Origin: Papilionanthe hookeriana x Papilionanthe teres
Lineage: Eukaryota; Streptophyta; Magnoliopsida; Asparagales; Orchidaceae
Reading direction: 5' to 3'
Length of the DNA: 64,000 nt
Assembly (NCBI GenBank): GCA_022702705.1
Contig: CM040432.1
Coordinates: forward strand, 47,270,540-47,334,539
Shown: in pieces, positions 23,498-35,879 of the stretch
Position numbering within the stretch: the stretch's first letter is position 1
Layout of the letters: the number at the start of each line of letters is the position of its first letter
Program-made: the position numbers and the translations under genes
The notes under the pieces: model-generated
Database searches by the model: none
Told to the model about the DNA's origin: nothing
What the model saw: the letters and a program-made list of their open reading frames with translations, nothing else

Positions 23498-24130
23498 CGC
23501 CTGGTCATCGTCTACGACTGGTGTGCACCCGTAACCGTCCACACTAAAACCCTAAGAACTCTCTCATTTCTCAACGGATTTTCATGTTCTTATGCTCTAT
23601 GGATTCGTCTTGAAGAGACAAACACATCCATACGGTTTACATGCTATGAAATTAAGTAAAACAAAATGGAGAATCATTGGAAGCTCGGGAGGAAGGAATG
23701 ATCCATACCTTTTCTCTGAGAAGTGTAGCTTCAATCAGAGAGTTGTGTCACCTTCGATTGCACCCAAGGAAGCTCCAGATGAAGTCTCTGGCTCTAGGGA
23801 ATTTTCTAGGTATGAAAGTGTCCACAGCCGATTTCAAAGCTTGGAGGCTAGAGCAACTGGGTGGCCTGGGGAGGGGGCTTTCACTGGGGAACTTCTTCTC
23901 TTGGTCCTATGCAGGTGTGGGTGAGTTTAATTTGGATTTGGTGGAGGTTTCAGAGATGTCCTGGTACTGGGCTAAGAATTGAGCTTCAAAATTGAGCTCA
24001 ATCAATGGGGTATAGGGCAGGAGAACAGTGGGGATCAATTGCTCTAGGTGAGGAGAAGATCCTGGAGCAATTTTGGCAGAGTTTTGTTTAGGTCTGGTTC
24101 ATCACCTTGTTTGGCGGAGAGGGTGGTGGG

Positions 24131-24140
24131 TTTAAATAGA
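24131..24140 (-). promoter_or_regulatory. TATA-like box of Tat-A 5' LTR
   Basis: TCTATTTAAA on the - strand, conserved in the 3' LTR. It would drive transcription leftwards through gag-pol. Confidence 0.45.
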
Positions 24141-26483
24141 CATGGCTGAAGGGCCTCCCAAGGGAGTTAGGGCTTGGGATCGACTGCCATGGTCAAGGGA
24201 AGAACGACCATGGAGTCCAATTGAGTTGGGACAGCTCAGCTAGTGAGTTTGAATTTTTTGAATCAAATGGGTGCTCTCGACCTGGTGTTTTCCGGCGACT
24301 GTGGTGGCTGGCCGACCAGGCATGGGTCACCCTTAGGGTCAGGGAGGTCAGGGCTTGAATTTAGTGTAATCAATTAGCTGTGGACATGTGTAAAGGGCTT
24401 GATTTAAATGGAATGGGAGAAGGCTCATTTTGGCTTGGTTTGGTTCAACTCATGTATTAGGCTAGGTGCACCTCCCAAAGGCTTGACTTTGGGCTGGGAG
24501 GAATCATTTAGGTCAGCCAAGAGAGAGTGGTGAGGTCTCTTTCCATGGTGAGGTGGCTAAGCTTGGTTTAGAGTGTGACATGAATATGGTTAAAAGGGCT
24601 TAATGAAGGATTAGGAAAGAATCCCCTCAATTTGCCATAAATGACATGGTGAGGTGTAAAGGGGATCCCAAGGCTTGCATATGGCTTATGCATGGCACCA
24701 TGGCTCCATATGGCTTAGGGATGGCTTATCTTGGTTTCATGAAAGTGGATTTTAGGAATTTTGGTATTTTGGTGGGAAATTTTCATGAAGCTTGATTTGG
24801 AATGGTTTAATGATGATTTTGAAACTTAGGGGTGATTTTGATTAAAGGGATGATAGAAAGAAATGTCATGTGGGCTTTAGATTGATTTTGGGCTTCTTGA
24901 AATCATTTTGGGTAGGTTTTAAAAGTGCTTTAAGGGAAGTGGGCTTTTAGGTTTTAAAATAAATTAGTGGATGGAAATTTTATGAAGGATTGGGCCAAAA
25001 AAGTGTTGGGCTTAGCTTAGGGATGTGTCATGAATATTTTAGAAAAGGTTTGGTGTCATTTAAAGTGGAATTGGATTTAATTTGGTTTTTTTTTTTTTGG
25101 TAAAGGGGCCAAAGCGGGTCAAATTGGGCTAATTTGGGCTAAGTTTGGGCTAAGATTGGATTTGATGTAAAATTAATGTTGAGAAATGTTTATGGGAGTG
25201 TTACTAAGAATTTTCAACTTTGGTTGGGCTTTGATTTTGGGATTTGGGCCTATTTGGGTTAGGTATGGGTTTAGGCCAATTTAGGGGATTTGGACTTTGG
25301 GTTAGATTTGGGTGGAGTTCAGGTTCAAATTTGGGGCAAATCTTGTTTGTGTTTTGTTTGTGGGGATATTAGGAAGGTTTTAGAAAAGATTTGGGGCCAA
25401 TTGGAGTTGAATTGGGTTGGTTTGGGCTAAGTTGAAGTCATGGTCCAAAATTGGGCTTTAATCTTCAAATTGGAATTGGATCCAAATGTCAATCAAATTG
25501 TGCTTGGATTTGGTCTAAATTGATATTGGGGATATTAAATTGAAGTTTAGAATTGAATTAGATCAACATTGAGGTCAATTGGGTTAATTTGGTTTGACAT
25601 TGGGTTCATTTGAGTTGTGAATGGGTAAAATTGAGGGTTTTGATAAAAGTGGATTAAATTGACAAAATTAGCCTATGGTGTAGTTGAACAAAATGAAATT
25701 AGGAATATTTTGGATTTTCTGGAATTTTTTGGGAATTTTTGGAATTTTTGGAATTTTTGGCTTAGAAGGGCATTTTGGGTATTTGGAGGGTATTGGGGGG
25801 TACTTTTAGAAATTTTGGTATATTTGGCTATGGATGATCAATTTGAGTGGGGGGAAATGTTTAGGATTGAATTTGAGGAATTTTGGGTAATTTAGGCAAT
25901 TTTGCAAATTTTGGGTAGTTTCAAGGACATTTGGTAGGTTTAGCGGGTGTACTTAAAAATATGAAGATTGATCAAGTTTGAGTAGAATGGAATCACTTTG
26001 GTTGAGTCATGAAGCCATATCAAGCCCATAAGAGTCATGAGAGGACTCATTTTAGGCATTCACTATGTTGTTCCTAACCCTCTTAGCCCAGGGCTTAGGG
26101 GTTGAGGACCATCCATATGAATTACCTACATGAGTCAGGAAGTCAAGCTAGGTATGAATGGTTTTAGGATTTGGAATGTGTGTGAAAGTGTAATGTGTGC
26201 AGGTCAACCCTCACCAGACCAGGCCACCCAGGGTAGTCCTAAGGCCAAAGAGTCCTATAGGGAACTCATCTTTTAAACCTCCACATTTGATCTTAACCCT
26301 CCAAGTGACCTAGGGTTTTACAATCAAACTTATTGGATTTACAGGGAGTTAAGAGGTGTTTAAATTTATAAGTGGTGGGTCCCATCTCTAATCCTCTAAG
26401 ATAGTCAAAGGGAAAGCCTAAGGCTAGATCCTAAGTACTAAGGAGAGAGAAGAGAAAAGACCTCATCAAAAATGAGGTCAACA

Positions 26484-27525
26484 AGCCTTTATGTACTTTT
26501 TTAAAATTCCCAACATTTTTTGCTCTTAATTTTCGTGTAACTCCAAAGGTACAATAACTGGTAGAGTAGATGATTCTCCTAAAAACATTTACTTCAAATT
26601 ATTAGGGAGAATTTTCATCTCAAGTTTAGGAGGTTTTGTTATAGATGGAATTAAGCTTTTATCTCCACCTTCCATAGCGTCTAATACTTCAAATCTCTCC
26701 TGAAAATACTCCAAATCTTCATTCTTTTTTTATCTGAATTTTCTTCATTTTCCATTCCTTTTTCAAACATATTTTAATACTCCACTTCTTTTTCAAATAT
26801 ATTTTCAAAATGATCATTTCTCAAATATTCACAGACCTCCATCAAAAAACATTCATTATCTTTTTCCATTGAGGGATACTTCATAGATTTCAAAATATTA
26901 AAGGTCACCTCTTGATCATTAACCCTCATAGTTAATTCTCCTTTTTGAACATCAATCAATGCTCTCCCGTTAGTAATGAATGGTCATCCCAAAATGATTA
27001 GAATTTATTTATCTTCCTCCATATCAAGTACAACAAAATCCACAAGAAAGATAAATTTATCCACTTTCACTAAAACATCTTCCACCACTCCTTTAGGGTA
27101 AGTAGTGGAACGATCGACCAACTGAAGAGTCACAAATGTAGGAGAAATTTTTCCTATTCCCAACCTTTTGAAAGTTGATTAAGGCATAAGATTAATACTA
27201 GATCCCATAAAACTATTCCGAAAAATTTTTCACCTATAGTACACAGGATAGTGAAACTACCAGGATCTTCAAGTTTTTCCGGAAGCTTTTTCTGAATAAT
27301 TTCACTGCACTTTCTGCTAAGTGCAACAGTTTCATGATCTGTGAAATTTCTTTTCTTTTTAAGAATATCCTTCATAAAGTTATCATAGTCAAGCATTTGT
27401 TCTAATGCTTCAACAAAAGAAATATTTATCGTTAATTTTTTAAGGATCTTAAAAATTTTTCCAAATCTATTATCCCTGTTTTGTTGCTTCAATCTTTAAG
27501 GAAATGGAGGCGGTAGTTTTTTGAC
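26484..27525 (-). pseudogene. Athila protease region (host element, second part)
   Basis: Continues the gag frame interrupted at 33594: PPPFP, RLKQQNRDNRFGKIFK, SFVEALEQM, MKDILKKKRNF, LPEKLEDPGSFTI, then LIDVQKGELTMRVNDQEVTF. These are in the Athila order around the retropepsin domain. Several stops and frameshifts break it. The last bases before Tat-A encode the linker towards RT, which is missing. Confidence 0.82.
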
Positions 27526-27582
27526 CCAATGTTATATATATGCGTACTAAAAATTCAATCCCTGACAATGGCGCCAAAGACT
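27526..27582 (-). other. Primer site and leader stub outside the 3' LTR
   Basis: TGGCGCCATTGTCAGGGA (- strand, 27559-27576) matches the primer site at 31794-31811 with three differences. About 33 more leader bases (ATTTTTAGTACGCATATATA) are shared with 31755-31793. After a 3' LTR one expects host DNA, so this is an extra stub. Confidence 0.75.
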
Positions 27583-29332
27583 TGACCTGCAATCCGCTGA
27601 TGATAAGTATAATAATTAATGCTTTCAAATATATGTAATAGATAATAATAGCAACTAGTGTATATAAATATAATTTTATTAAAAATATTTTACACACTAG
27701 GGGTACTACGCAAGTATACGTATCGTATCAAGTAATATAGAGCTTTGAAACAAAGACCCCAGTATCGATCCCACAAGGAGTGAGTTATGGATTTTTAAAT
27801 ATTTTAATTTTATTTTTATGTATTTCTTTTATAGTTTATAAATTTGATATTTTTAATTTACTAGATGCAATAATAAAGCAGTAATGAAAGATGCAATAAT
27901 AAAGCAGTAATGAAATGATTGATGTAAATAGCAATAAGAACACAACTTTCTTCCTTTCAATTAATCCAAAATTAATCCAATATAAATTTATGGTATTGTG
28001 CCAAATAAAAGCATTCATTTTCTTTACCCTTTGATCTAGGTGTAACGAACATTGGCTAGCCTATAGATCAGGTCCGGATGTATTGTTAGTAGAATGGGTT
28101 AATCTAGGCTCACACTACTAGATGTCCAAGGGTGGCTATGGTCGGCCCTACTAGTGACCCTTTCCTTCTCTATAAACCAAATCACAAGAATTTAGTTTGT
28201 CACTCTAAAAATTTATTAATTCTACGCCCATTATATAATATCTTCCTATTTATTTGCACCTCACCTTGAATAACCCGCACAAGGCCTTCGACTACCCAAG
28301 GATTCATGTGATATCTACTAGTTAAGAATTCATCTCCTTCTAGGTATCAAAACTCTTCAACAGATTTTAACAATACAAATGATCAATTTGTAAAGTAAAT
28401 GAAGATCCGGTATTAATATCATCACAATGTTTTAAAATATAAATAGTTTTTAATTCTTCATCAAATTTTATATTATCTTATTTATGTTTTCATAATTGAA
28501 AGGAGAAAGTAAACTAACTACTCAGAACATATTGAATTTAAACAACAAAACATGATAGAAAAACTTTGAATAAAATTACAAATACTTATCTCAAGTGTTT
28601 CTCCTACTAAATCTCTGAATTCTTCTGAATCCAAAGCAAAAAAACTTCAAAAGCACCAACTCTTTAAACTCTCAATACAAACTCTAAATAAAATAACAAA
28701 CTAATTTATAAAAGTGGCCCTAAAGTATTTCTCTAGTTCTCCCTCTAGATGGGGCTCTAGATAGGGGGGCTAAGTTGGGTGTCTTTCTCTGAAGGAGTAG
28801 CCTCCTATTTATAGGCTTCAAGTTGAGGCACCTCTTCAAAATGTGTCCACATTCAATGAATCTTCTAGAAGGTGTGTCTGGCGCCTAGGTGCTGGACTCT
28901 GCGTCCAGTTCTTCGCACCTCTTCACTTTAGATCGTACCTCTTCGCGATTAAAACTGCTTCCAAGCGTCCAAATACATTGTATCACATGTCCTATAAACC
29001 AGGAAAACCTATCAGTCTTCTAGAAGGTCCAATAACTGCTAACACCGTTAAAATAACTATCCAAAAGTCATCAAAAATCTTGACAGATCTCGTATCGACC
29101 TGGTGCTTAGGCGCCGGATTCTGGCGCCTAGGCGCCAGACCAATAATTTTGACAATTTTGCATTTTTACTCCATTTTTGCTCCATTTTGCTCCTTTTTCA
29201 CTTTTTTTTCTTCATGAACATTTTTCCATCACCTATATCCAAAAACACAAAAATGGCTTTCACTAAAGCATAATATCCTTAAAAATTTGATAAAAATCAA
29301 AGCATAAAAATGGGTATTTTTTTTATAGATCA
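27583..29332 (-). repeat. 3' LTR of the small Athila-type element
   Basis: Runs from TGATCTATAAAA (29332, - strand) to ...AGGTCA at 27583 and is similar throughout to 31818-33594. A GC palindrome (GGCGCCTAGGCGCC type) lies near 29100-29140. No gene in it; the ORF 28843-29217 crosses the palindromes antisense. Confidence 0.88.
28805..28814 (-). promoter_or_regulatory. TATA box of small element 3' LTR
   Basis: CTATAAATAG on the - strand, kept at 33064-33073 and changed to CTACAAATAG in the inverted fragment (~31663). Confidence 0.6.
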
Positions 29333-30668
29333 AAATCCCCCAAACTTAAATGTAACTTGTCCTCAAGTAACCCTTTTTACTATATAAAATGTATAACATT
29401 TGGAATGAAAGATAAATATTTAAGTCTCCTTGTAATTTTTGATCTTATAAAGGCTTTAGTAAATCACTAACCAAATTTCACTAACTAAGTTTAATTTTAA
29501 GAATTTAAAGAATATTCAACTACCAAATCATAAGACTTCAAAAATTTTTCATTCATTTCAAAAATAATAAAAGTTTATTATATTAAGATCACATAGATTA
29601 TTTACAAGAAAAATATTTTCATGAAAAGTCTTTCTTAAATAAAGATTCATGCATGAAAATTAAGTAAAAGTATGTAACTAGTTTTCTTCATATAAGATAA
29701 TTCAAGTGAAGCCAATTTTTGATTAGGCATATCCTCAAGCTTCTCCTCTTTTTCTATTTTTTTTTTCACAGTGAGGATTACTGTATCTGGATAGCCTGTT
29801 AATGATTTTAAACTTCACTATCCTTAACTTATATTTTCAAACTTTTACATTTCCACTTAATTATTATAACATGAATAGAATTTTAAAAAGATTTTCAATT
29901 TTTTCTTTTTCAAGTTATAATTTTTGATTTCTTAATACTTCTAAAATTCAATTATTTCTGTTATGAATAGAAAAATTTCTTAATTTTATTCTTCTTTAAG
30001 TTAAATAAGTCTATTCTTAAAATCATTCAAAGTTATTAAAATTTTGGTTAATTCCACTAAATTATTTATAATTTCAAAAATTTAGGTGATCTTGAATAGA
30101 TTCTTCATTCCTTATGTTATGTTAAGATTTTTTTTTTTAGAAAATATTAGTTTATTAAGGACAAATAAAATTTAAATTTGCATGTATTTTCTCTTCCCCC
30201 AAACTTAAGTTTTGGTATATCATGAAAATAATAAAGTATGAGAGAAAGAAAAGTATAATTTAAAAAGGAATTTTATAAGCATGTAAAAAAAATTCTAGAG
30301 AAATATAATTTACTTCTACACATGTTTTTTATGAATATTACAGAAATAATGGAGCATATAAAAGTAAGCAGGCTCAAAAATTTTATATAGCAGCAGTTGA
30401 ATTAAATAACTATATTACTAACCGAAATAAAATAACATTACTAACTATTCTAGAATACTAAGCAGTAGGCTGAAACCAAAAATAAACACAAATTTATTCA
30501 AACTTCAGTCTGCAACTAAATATCTAAAACAGTCTCAACATCAAATAACTCATAAAAAGTCTCATAAACAAATCTAAACTAGTAAACAACAAACAACAAT
30601 CAGTACTAGCATACAAAAACTAAACTAACCACAAACTCAGCACATCTCAGAGGTAAATCAGGCCACTA
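29333..30668 (-). other. 3' non-coding tail with polypurine tract
   Basis: AAGTTTGGGGGATTTT (- strand, 29333-29348) directly precedes the LTR. The tail matches 1-1459 in inverse orientation, including a second AAGTTTGGGGG at ~30195. No ORF of note. Confidence 0.75.
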
Positions 30669-31125
30669 ATCACTATCTATAGCCTCGTCATCGTCATCAC
30701 CAAAAGAAAACTCCACATCCTTAGGATCAACATATGGTGAAAATCTAGGACATGTGGGAAACTGAATATCATGCTCACCCTTCAAGAATCTGACTAAAGA
30801 CTCTGAATACTCAGCATCATATTCACTCTTCCTCTGGGTGTAATCGGATAGGTGATCAATCTTCTTATCCATAGTATCAACTTTGCAAATGAGTTAGAAA
30901 TAACTCATTCTGTCGCTCCGTAGTTGATCATGCATCGATTCCCAAAAACTAGATGGTGGCTCAGCAGTAGAAGTAGAAGGTATGGAAGTAGAAGCTCTAC
31001 CAGGAGTAGGTGCAGAAGTAGAAGGGGCTGTAGATCTCTTCCCAAGAAGACGATCATAGATACTAACACTCTCCTGCCCAATTATCTTGGTAGACTTCAG
31101 CTTCTCCTCATAAATATCAGCAGTG
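30669..31125 (-). pseudogene. C-terminal remnant of an Athila 3' ORF
   Basis: Translation on the - strand gives a Ser/Thr/Pro-rich stretch, then SSFWESMHDQLR, a stop, and MDKKIDHLSDYTQRKSEY ending in a very acidic tail (FSFGDDDDEAIDSD). Position, just upstream of the 3' tail, fits the ORF that many Athila elements carry after pol (env-like location). I see no signal or membrane segment in this fragment, so an envelope role is not supported. Confidence 0.5.
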
Positions 31126-31127
31126 AC

Positions 31128-31753
31128 TGATCCATAAAAAAAATATCCATTTTTCTTCTTTAATTTTTATCAAAATTTTAAGGATATTATGCTTTAATGA
31201 AAGGTATTTTTGTTTTTTTGGATATAAGTGATGGAAAAATGTTCAAGAAGAAAAAAAAGTGAAAAAGGAGCAAAAAGGAGCAAAAATGGAGCCAAAATGC
31301 AAAATTGTCAAAATTAATGGTCTGGCGCCTAGGCGCCAGAATTCGGCGCCTACGCGCCAGGTCGATACGAGATCTGTCAAGATTTTTGATGACTTTTGGA
31401 TGTTTATTTTAACAGTGTTAGCGTTTATTGGACCTTCTAAAAGACTGGCAGTTGTTCTTGGTTTATAGGACATGTGATACAATGTATTTGGACGCTTGGA
31501 AACGGTTTTAATCACGAAGATGTGCGATCTAAAGTGAAGAGGTGCGAAGAACTAGATGCAGAGTCCGGTGCCTAGGCGCCAGACACACCTTCTAGAAGAT
31601 TCATTGAATGTGGACACATTTTGAAGAGGTGCCTCATGGTAACCCTTGAAGCCTACAAATAGGAGGCTACTCCATCAGAGAAAAAGGCCCAACTTAGCAC
31701 CCCCTATCTAGAGCCCCATCTAGAGAGAGAATTAGAGAGATACTTTAGGGCCA
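31128..31753 (+). repeat. Inverted 5' fragment of the same LTR
   Basis: Starts exactly at the LTR terminus (TGATCCATAAAA) and matches the first ~626 bases of the LTR at 33594, but points the other way. It ends abruptly at ...TTTAGGGCCAC and passes into the leader. It includes the GGCGCCTAGGCGCC palindromes. Confidence 0.85.
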
Positions 31754-31793
31754 CATTGTATCATTGTTATATATATGCGTACTAAAAATTCAA

Positions 31794-31811
31794 TCCCCGG
31801 CAACGGCGCCA
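31794..31811 (-). other. Primer-binding site, tRNA-Asp type
   Basis: TGGCGCCGTTGCCGGGGA on the - strand, six bases after the LTR end. This is the form used by Athila elements (family knowledge). Confidence 0.85.
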
Positions 31812-31817
31812 AAAACT

Positions 31818-33594
31818 TGACCCGCAATCCGCTGATGATAAATATAATAATTAATGCTTTCAAATATATGTAATAGATAATAATAGCAACTAGTGTATAC
31901 AAATATAATTTTATTGAAAATATTTTACACACTAGGGGTACTACGCAAGTATACGTATCGTATCAAGTAATATAGTGGCTTTGAAACAAAGACCCCGAGT
32001 ATCGATCCTACGAGGAGTGAGTTATGGATTTTTAATTATTTTAATTTTATTTTTATGTATTTCTTTTATAGTTTATAAATTTGATATTTTTAATTTACTA
32101 GATGCAATAATAAAGCAATAATGAAAGATGCAACAATAAAGCAGTAATGAAATGATTGATGTAAATAGCAATAAGAACACAACTTTCTTCCTTTCAATTA
32201 ATCCAAGATTTTTTAAGATAATGATAATATTCGTGGAAAATATAAATTTATGGTATTGTGCCAAATAGAAGCATTCATATTCTTTACCCTTTGATCCAGG
32301 TGTAACGAACATTGGCTAGCCTATAGATCAGGTCCGGATGTATTGTTAGTAGAATGTGTTAATCTAGGCTCACACCACTAGATGTCCAACGGTGGCTATG
32401 GTCGGCCCTACTAGTGACCCTTTCCTTATCTATGAACCAAATCACAAGAATTTAGTCTGTCACTCTAAAAACTTATTAATTCTACGCCCATTATATAATA
32501 TCTTCCTATTTATTTGCACTTCACCTTGAATAACCCGCACAAGGCCTTCGACTACCCAAGGATTCATTTAATATCTACTAGTTAAGAATTCATCTCCTTC
32601 TAGGTATCAAAAATCTTCAACAGATTTTAACAATATAAGTGATCAATTTGTAAAGTAAATGAAGATCCGGTATTAATATCATCACAATGTTTTAAAATAT
32701 AAATAGTTTTAATTCTCCATCAAATTTTATATTATCTTATTTATCTTTTCATAATTGAAAGGAGAAAATAAACTAACTACTCAAAACACATTGAATTTAA
32801 ATAACAAAACATGATAATAAAACTTTGAATAAAATTACAAATACTTATCTCAAGTGTTTCTCCTACTGAACCCCTGAATTCTTCTGACTCCGAAGCAAAT
32901 AAACTTCAAAAGCACCAACTCTTTAAACTCTCAATAAAAACTCTAAATAAAATAACTAACTAATTTATAAAAGTAGCCCTAAAGTATTTCTCTAATTCTC
33001 CCTTTAGATGGGGCTCTAGATAGGGGGGCTAAGTTGGGCATTTTTCTCTGAAGGAGTAGCCTCCTATTTATAGGCTTCAAGGGTTTCCTTGAGGCACCTC
33101 TTCAAAATGTGTCCACATTCAATGAATCTCCTAGAAGGTGTGTCTGGCGCCTAGGCACCGGACTCTGCGTCTAGTTCTTCACACCTCTTCACTTTGGATT
33201 GCACCTCTTCGCGATTAAAACCGTTTCCAAGCCTCCAAATACATTGTATCACATGTCCTATAAACCAGGAACAACTGCGCTCTTCTAGATGGTTCAATAA
33301 CCGCTAACACCGTTAAAATAACCATCCAAAAGTCATCAAAAATCTTGACAGATCTCGTATCGACCTGGCGCTTAGGCACCGGATTCTGGTGCCTAGGTGC
33401 CAGACCAATAATTTTGAAAATTTTGCATTTTGGCTCCATTTTTGCTCCTTTTTGCTCCTTTTTCACTTTTTTTCTTCTTGTATATTTTTCCATCACCTAT
33501 ATCCAAAAATACAAAAATACCTTTCATTAAAGCATAATATCCTTAAAAATTTGATAAAAATCAAGGCATAAAAATGAGTATTTTTTATTGATCA
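31818..33594 (-). repeat. 5' LTR of the small Athila-type element
   Basis: TGATCAATAAAA (33594, - strand) to ...GGGTCA (31818), 1.78 kb. Borders host gag on the right and the primer site on the left. Confidence 0.9.
33064..33073 (-). promoter_or_regulatory. TATA box of small element 5' LTR
   Basis: CTATAAATAG on the - strand, about 520 bp from the LTR start. Same context as 28805-28814. Confidence 0.6.
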
Positions 33595-35086
33595 TTTTTT
33601 AACAGTAATCTTCATTGGTTCAAGAGGATATTCCAAGTCTGGATATATCTTGTTTGAACTTTTTTCAATATCCACCTTCTCCTTTTCTATTTCAACTTCT
33701 TTTTGTACTCTTGTCTCTAATTCCTTTCCACTCCTTAATTGAATAACCTTAAGTTGTTCCTTGTTTTGATCTTTTGGATTGATCTCAACATTACTTGGAA
33801 GCGTTCCAGAAGGTCTATTATTAAGTGCAGTGAAAATATGCCCCAATTGATTTTAAATATTTTTCATCACAACACCTTGAGCTTGTAATTGATTTCCTAT
33901 ATTCAGAGTCATTTCTTCAGTAGACAACTTCTTATCCTTAAATTACGGGTTACTATTGAATCCAGGAGGATAAGATTGTCTAAAATTTGTATTTCCTTGA
34001 TTTTTCGAATTTCCAACTGGATTTATAGAACTGTTTCTGCAATGTGGGTTAACATTGGTATTGCTATTATTTCAGTTGAAATTTAGGTGATTCTTCCAAC
34101 CAGGATTATAATAATTCGAATAAGGATTATTAGGTCTATTAATAGCATTTAAAGTCTCACAAGGTGCTTGAGATTCTGATATATGTCCAAATGAATTTTC
34201 CTCTAACACTTGAGGTGGTTGAAAATAATTCATTCCATACTGATCTATTTTCTTAGAAAGGGCTGCAATTTGAGGAACTATCATAGTCATCATATCTGAA
34301 TCATGAACACTAGCTACTCTCTTAGGATTTAACCGTTTAGAGGTCCATTTCTTCAAATAATGTGTATGCTTCTTCAAAAGGTTTTGACATTAACGATCTA
34401 CCACCAGCATCAACAATAATCGATCTCAATGATCTCATTATTCCATAGTAAAATGTTTGATCTATTAACCAGTCTGGTAAAGCATGATGTGGGCACTTCT
34501 TAAGAAGATCTTTAAATCTTTCCCAAGCTTCATATATTGATTCCCCTTTAAACTGACCAAAAGATGTGATATCATTTCTTAGCTTAGTAGTTTTTGATGG
34601 AGGGAAATATTTTGATAGAAACTATTGAGAAAGTTCTCCCCAAGTTCTAATAGATCTAGGTACTAACAAATTTAACCAGCCTTAACTTTATCTCTTAATG
34701 AAAAAGAAAAAAGTCTAAGTCTAACAGCAATACTCGACACTCAGTATCACACAATTCTAGAAAACTAGTGAGATGTAAATTTGGATCCTCATTAAGTGTT
34801 CCTTCACATTGATTATTTTGTACCATCTGGATAATAGCAGGTTTAAGCTCAAATGAATTAGCAGTAACATCAGGATTTTGAATAATCACATGAATTTCAT
34901 CTGTTGTTGGGTTAGCATAATCTCTTAAAGGTCTTGACAAATTTCCAAGATCATTTCTCAGATTATCTTGATTATTCGCCATGTCGCAAGGATTTTTATT
35001 TTGTTTTTATTATTTTCTATTTTTCTAACAGTACGCTCTAACCCTGAATCGTAAGGTACTAAACCTCTAGATCCACTACTACGCAT
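33595..35086 (-). pseudogene. Athila gag (host element, first part)
   Basis: Start ATG at 35084-35086 (MRSSGSRGLVPYD). A frameshift at ~34990 leads to RPLRDYANPTTDEIHV, FELKPAIIQMVQNNQ and EDPNLHLTSFLELCD. Then, in another frame, comes the capsid core: RTWGELSQ, FLSKYFPPSKTTKLRND, ESIYEAWERFKDLLK (about 34690-34400). The C-terminal part has a Pro/Asn-rich stretch and VIQLRSGKELE. The ORF is cut at ITVKK by the small element and resumes at 27525. It is degraded by frameshifts and stops. Confidence 0.85.
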
Positions 35087-35091
35087 ATAAA
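35087..35091. repeat. Left target-site duplication of Tat-B (ATAAA)
   Basis: ATAAA lies directly before the LTR start TGATGG at 35092 and is repeated exactly at 60048-60052. Confidence 0.88.
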
Positions 35092-35879
35092 TGATGGCGA
35101 GCGAAAAGGGACTTATGTCGTCATCATGTTTGTCGCCGTCAATTCTCGATGTCATGTCAATGTCAAGGAGTCACCACTCTGTTTTAATATTGCCCTAATC
35201 TTATTTCTGTAAATCTTATAAAGGAATTAAGAAATTTTAGGGCTAATATAAAATAGAGAAAAAATGATGTTTATGATAATCCTTATAAAAGAAGATTCTA
35301 GAATGCCATATCCTAGAGTTTCTATATAAGGAAGATCACGAAGTTTTAACCAGAGATTTCTAGATGTGATATCTGTCATGGGTTCTTTAATTCTCCTATA
35401 GAAGCAAGCTTCTATAGTAAATTACATCTTAGGCAATTTATAATTGTCTAAGAAAACTTCTGATTAATGTTGAGCACTTATTTTCTAGAAATTTTTTGTC
35501 TTTTAGGAAAGATGTACCCGCTATCAACCCTAAATGTCATTTTGTCATGTCTGTTTCATGTCATATTATTTTGTTGCTTGTTTAGGTTTTGTGGCTAACC
35601 TAAAAGTTTTAGTATTAGTTTTGTCGTTGTTGTGTTTTGTTTTATTTTGTCAATGTCGTTGTTTTGTTTTGTTTTGTTTTGTTTTTTCAATGTCGTTGTT
35701 TTGTTGCAATTGTTGTTTGTCTCATTTCCAGAATGTCATCCAGCAAAACAGAGTTATCACACCCTATAACATGCAAAAGAAATCTAAACGAAACTTCGTG
35801 TCTTCATCCTAAAAAGGAAACATTGTCACAAATAATATCATAAAAATATTCATTGTCTCAGAATTTGTAGGATGTCCAA

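Larger units (their letters stand above)
3436..26483 (-). mobile_element. Tat-A: Tat/Ogre-like Ty3/gypsy element with ALKBH ORF
   Basis: This is a 23 kb - strand LTR retrotransposon. The order from its 5' end (right) is 5' LTR 26483-19470, 5' ORF with gag, protease, RT/RNase H, second (archaeal-like) RNase H, integrase, ALKBH-like ORF, 3' UTR with a 37-bp minisatellite, and a 3' LTR cut off at 3436. The second RNase H and the RT sequence type (WLANVVPV...RICVDFRDLN) are hallmarks of the Tat lineage. It interrupts the protease region of the Athila host at 26483/26484. The left target-site copy is lost with the LTR end. Coding regions carry several stops and a few frameshifts, so the copy is defective. 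Confidence 0.9.
19470..26483 (-). repeat. Tat-A 5' LTR (~7 kb)
   Basis: The right end is ...GAGGTCAACA at 26483, identical in kind to Tat-B LTR ends. The left end is set at TGTGACATCC (approximate). The part 19500-19700 resembles the Tat-B LTR end near 35390-35480 (blocks like TCCTATAGAAGCAAGCTTCT). The 23174-26483 portion is repeated at 3436-6666. The 20400-23100 portion is very AT-rich with a TTTAA simple repeat at 21370-21510. No gene is seen in it. Confidence 0.8.
27526..33594 (-). mobile_element. Small non-autonomous Athila-type element
   Basis: Two similar LTRs (31818-33594 and 27583-29332) flank only ~2.5 kb of internal sequence without gag or pol. It splits the host's gag-protease frame between ...ITVKK and LPPPFP. 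A run of A's on the - strand (TTTTTT on +) occurs at both junctions and may be the target duplication. The inner part holds an Athila 3' tail, a C-terminal piece of a 3' ORF and an inverted LTR fragment. Confidence 0.8.

Noticed and set aside
30669..31125. Envelope-like gene
   Set aside because: Only a Ser/Pro-rich and acidic C-terminal fragment is present, with no signal peptide or membrane segment.
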